Shown here: positions 32,360-32,565 of the stretch, piece by piece
Layout of the letters: every line of letters starts with the position of its first letter
Numbering within the stretch: the first letter of the stretch is position 1
Assembly (NCBI GenBank): GCA_002409975.1
Contig: DHOO01000036.1
Span: forward strand, 9,654 to 42,218
Direction of reading: 5' to 3'
Origin: Firmicutes bacterium UBA5388
GTDB lineage: Bacteria; Bacillota; UBA4882; UBA10575
DNA: 32,565 nt
The notes under the pieces: generated by a model
What the model was told of the DNA's origin: nothing
The model's input: the letters and a program-made list of their open reading frames with translations, nothing else
Databases searched by the model: none
Program-made: the position numbers and the translations under genes

Positions 32360-32493
32360 CTAATTGTCTTATATTTTACTGAGTTGTAAAAGATTAAGGT
32401 CTAACCACCTTCACATTATTATGTTATCATTTAGCTTGGGCCTATTGCGTTGTCCCTAGACTTGGATTATCTGGCTCATTTTGTTATCAGATG

Positions 32494-32560
32494 GTAGTCG
32501 CTCACGCCGACTTCCTAAATATCACAAAGTGATTAAGATCGAAGGCGGGTAAGTCGACCA
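32494..32560 (+). repeat. Family B' fold-back repeat at the right edge
   Basis: GTAGTCGCTCACGCCGACTT starts the unit, the palindrome ATCACAAAGTGAT is central, and GAAGGCGGGTAAGTCGACCA ends it. Both arms differ from the main B family in a way that keeps them complementary (CCGACTTC with GAAGGCGGG instead of CTGGC with GCCAGG). The 1-33 copy is the same variant, inverted. Confidence 0.7.
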
Positions 32561-32565
32561 ACTGT

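Noticed and set aside
1..32565. CRISPR array from the many short repeats
   Set aside because: The repeats are dispersed, fold back on themselves and are not separated by regular spacers; no cas gene is present.

Overview
The window suggests a low-GC, anaerobic, endospore-forming Bacillota that also has an outer membrane. Spore evidence: spoVAC, spoVAD and a 32-residue YjcZ-like gene. Outer-membrane evidence: a 473-residue beta-barrel ending in Phe, a LolA-like periplasmic protein beside an RND/MMPL exporter, and a second small exported beta-rich protein. Anaerobic evidence: a four-subunit 2-oxoacid:ferredoxin oxidoreductase. Diderm spore-formers such as Hydrogenispora/Limnochordia, Halanaerobiales or Negativicutes fit; this placement is inference.

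Layout. 1-2.0 kb: recQ with terminator. 2.2-5.3 kb (+): XRE-cupin regulator, AMP-forming acyl-CoA synthetase, PAP2 phosphatase. 9.5-5.4 kb (-): chemosensory operon cheA-cheD-cheR-cheB, with a CheA that lacks the CheW-like P5 domain and a cheB without a standard start codon. 10-11.7 kb (+): gap with promoter and terminator, then a zinc-ribbon protein. 15.0-12.1 kb (-): spoVAC-spoVAD followed by an FMN glutamate-synthase-like protein in the place usually held by spoVAE. 15.4-19.1 kb (+): P-loop ATPase plus korABCD-type oxidoreductase. 19.6-21.7 kb (+): ZIP metal transporter and HI0933/BaiN-type flavoprotein. 21.8-26.9 kb (+): RND/MMPL exporter, LolA-like protein and outer-membrane barrel, with a strong promoter, a TetR-type operator and a 16-bp terminator hairpin; a TetR gene follows. 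28-29.8 kb (+): YjcZ-like peptide and a KdgK-like PfkB kinase, each with a terminator. 29.8-30.7 kb: decayed, mostly non-coding. 30.7-32.4 kb (+): glycosyltransferase and small exported protein.

Most intergenic regions carry two repeat families. Family A is a MITE-like element of about 90-120 bp with ends TTAAGG(G)AATTGCATAATT. Family B is a fold-back of about 70-85 bp beginning GTAGTCGcTCACGCTGGCTACC. B units sit inside A units in either orientation, and comparing the copy at 28247-28452 with the one at 9597-9714 gives what looks like a filled and an empty site. One A copy separates korA from korB and supplies the korA stop codon. A divergent B variant lies at both window edges in opposite orientation.

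Many genes here (cheA, gap, zinc ribbon, FMN protein, korB, tetR, yjcZ-like, kdgK, spoVAC) have a GGAG-type Shine-Dalgarno core exactly 9 nt before the start codon. Applied to the remaining genes, this spacing, or 10 nt for the glycosyltransferase, points to non-standard starts for recQ (ATT), cheB (ATC) and the glycosyltransferase (CTG).
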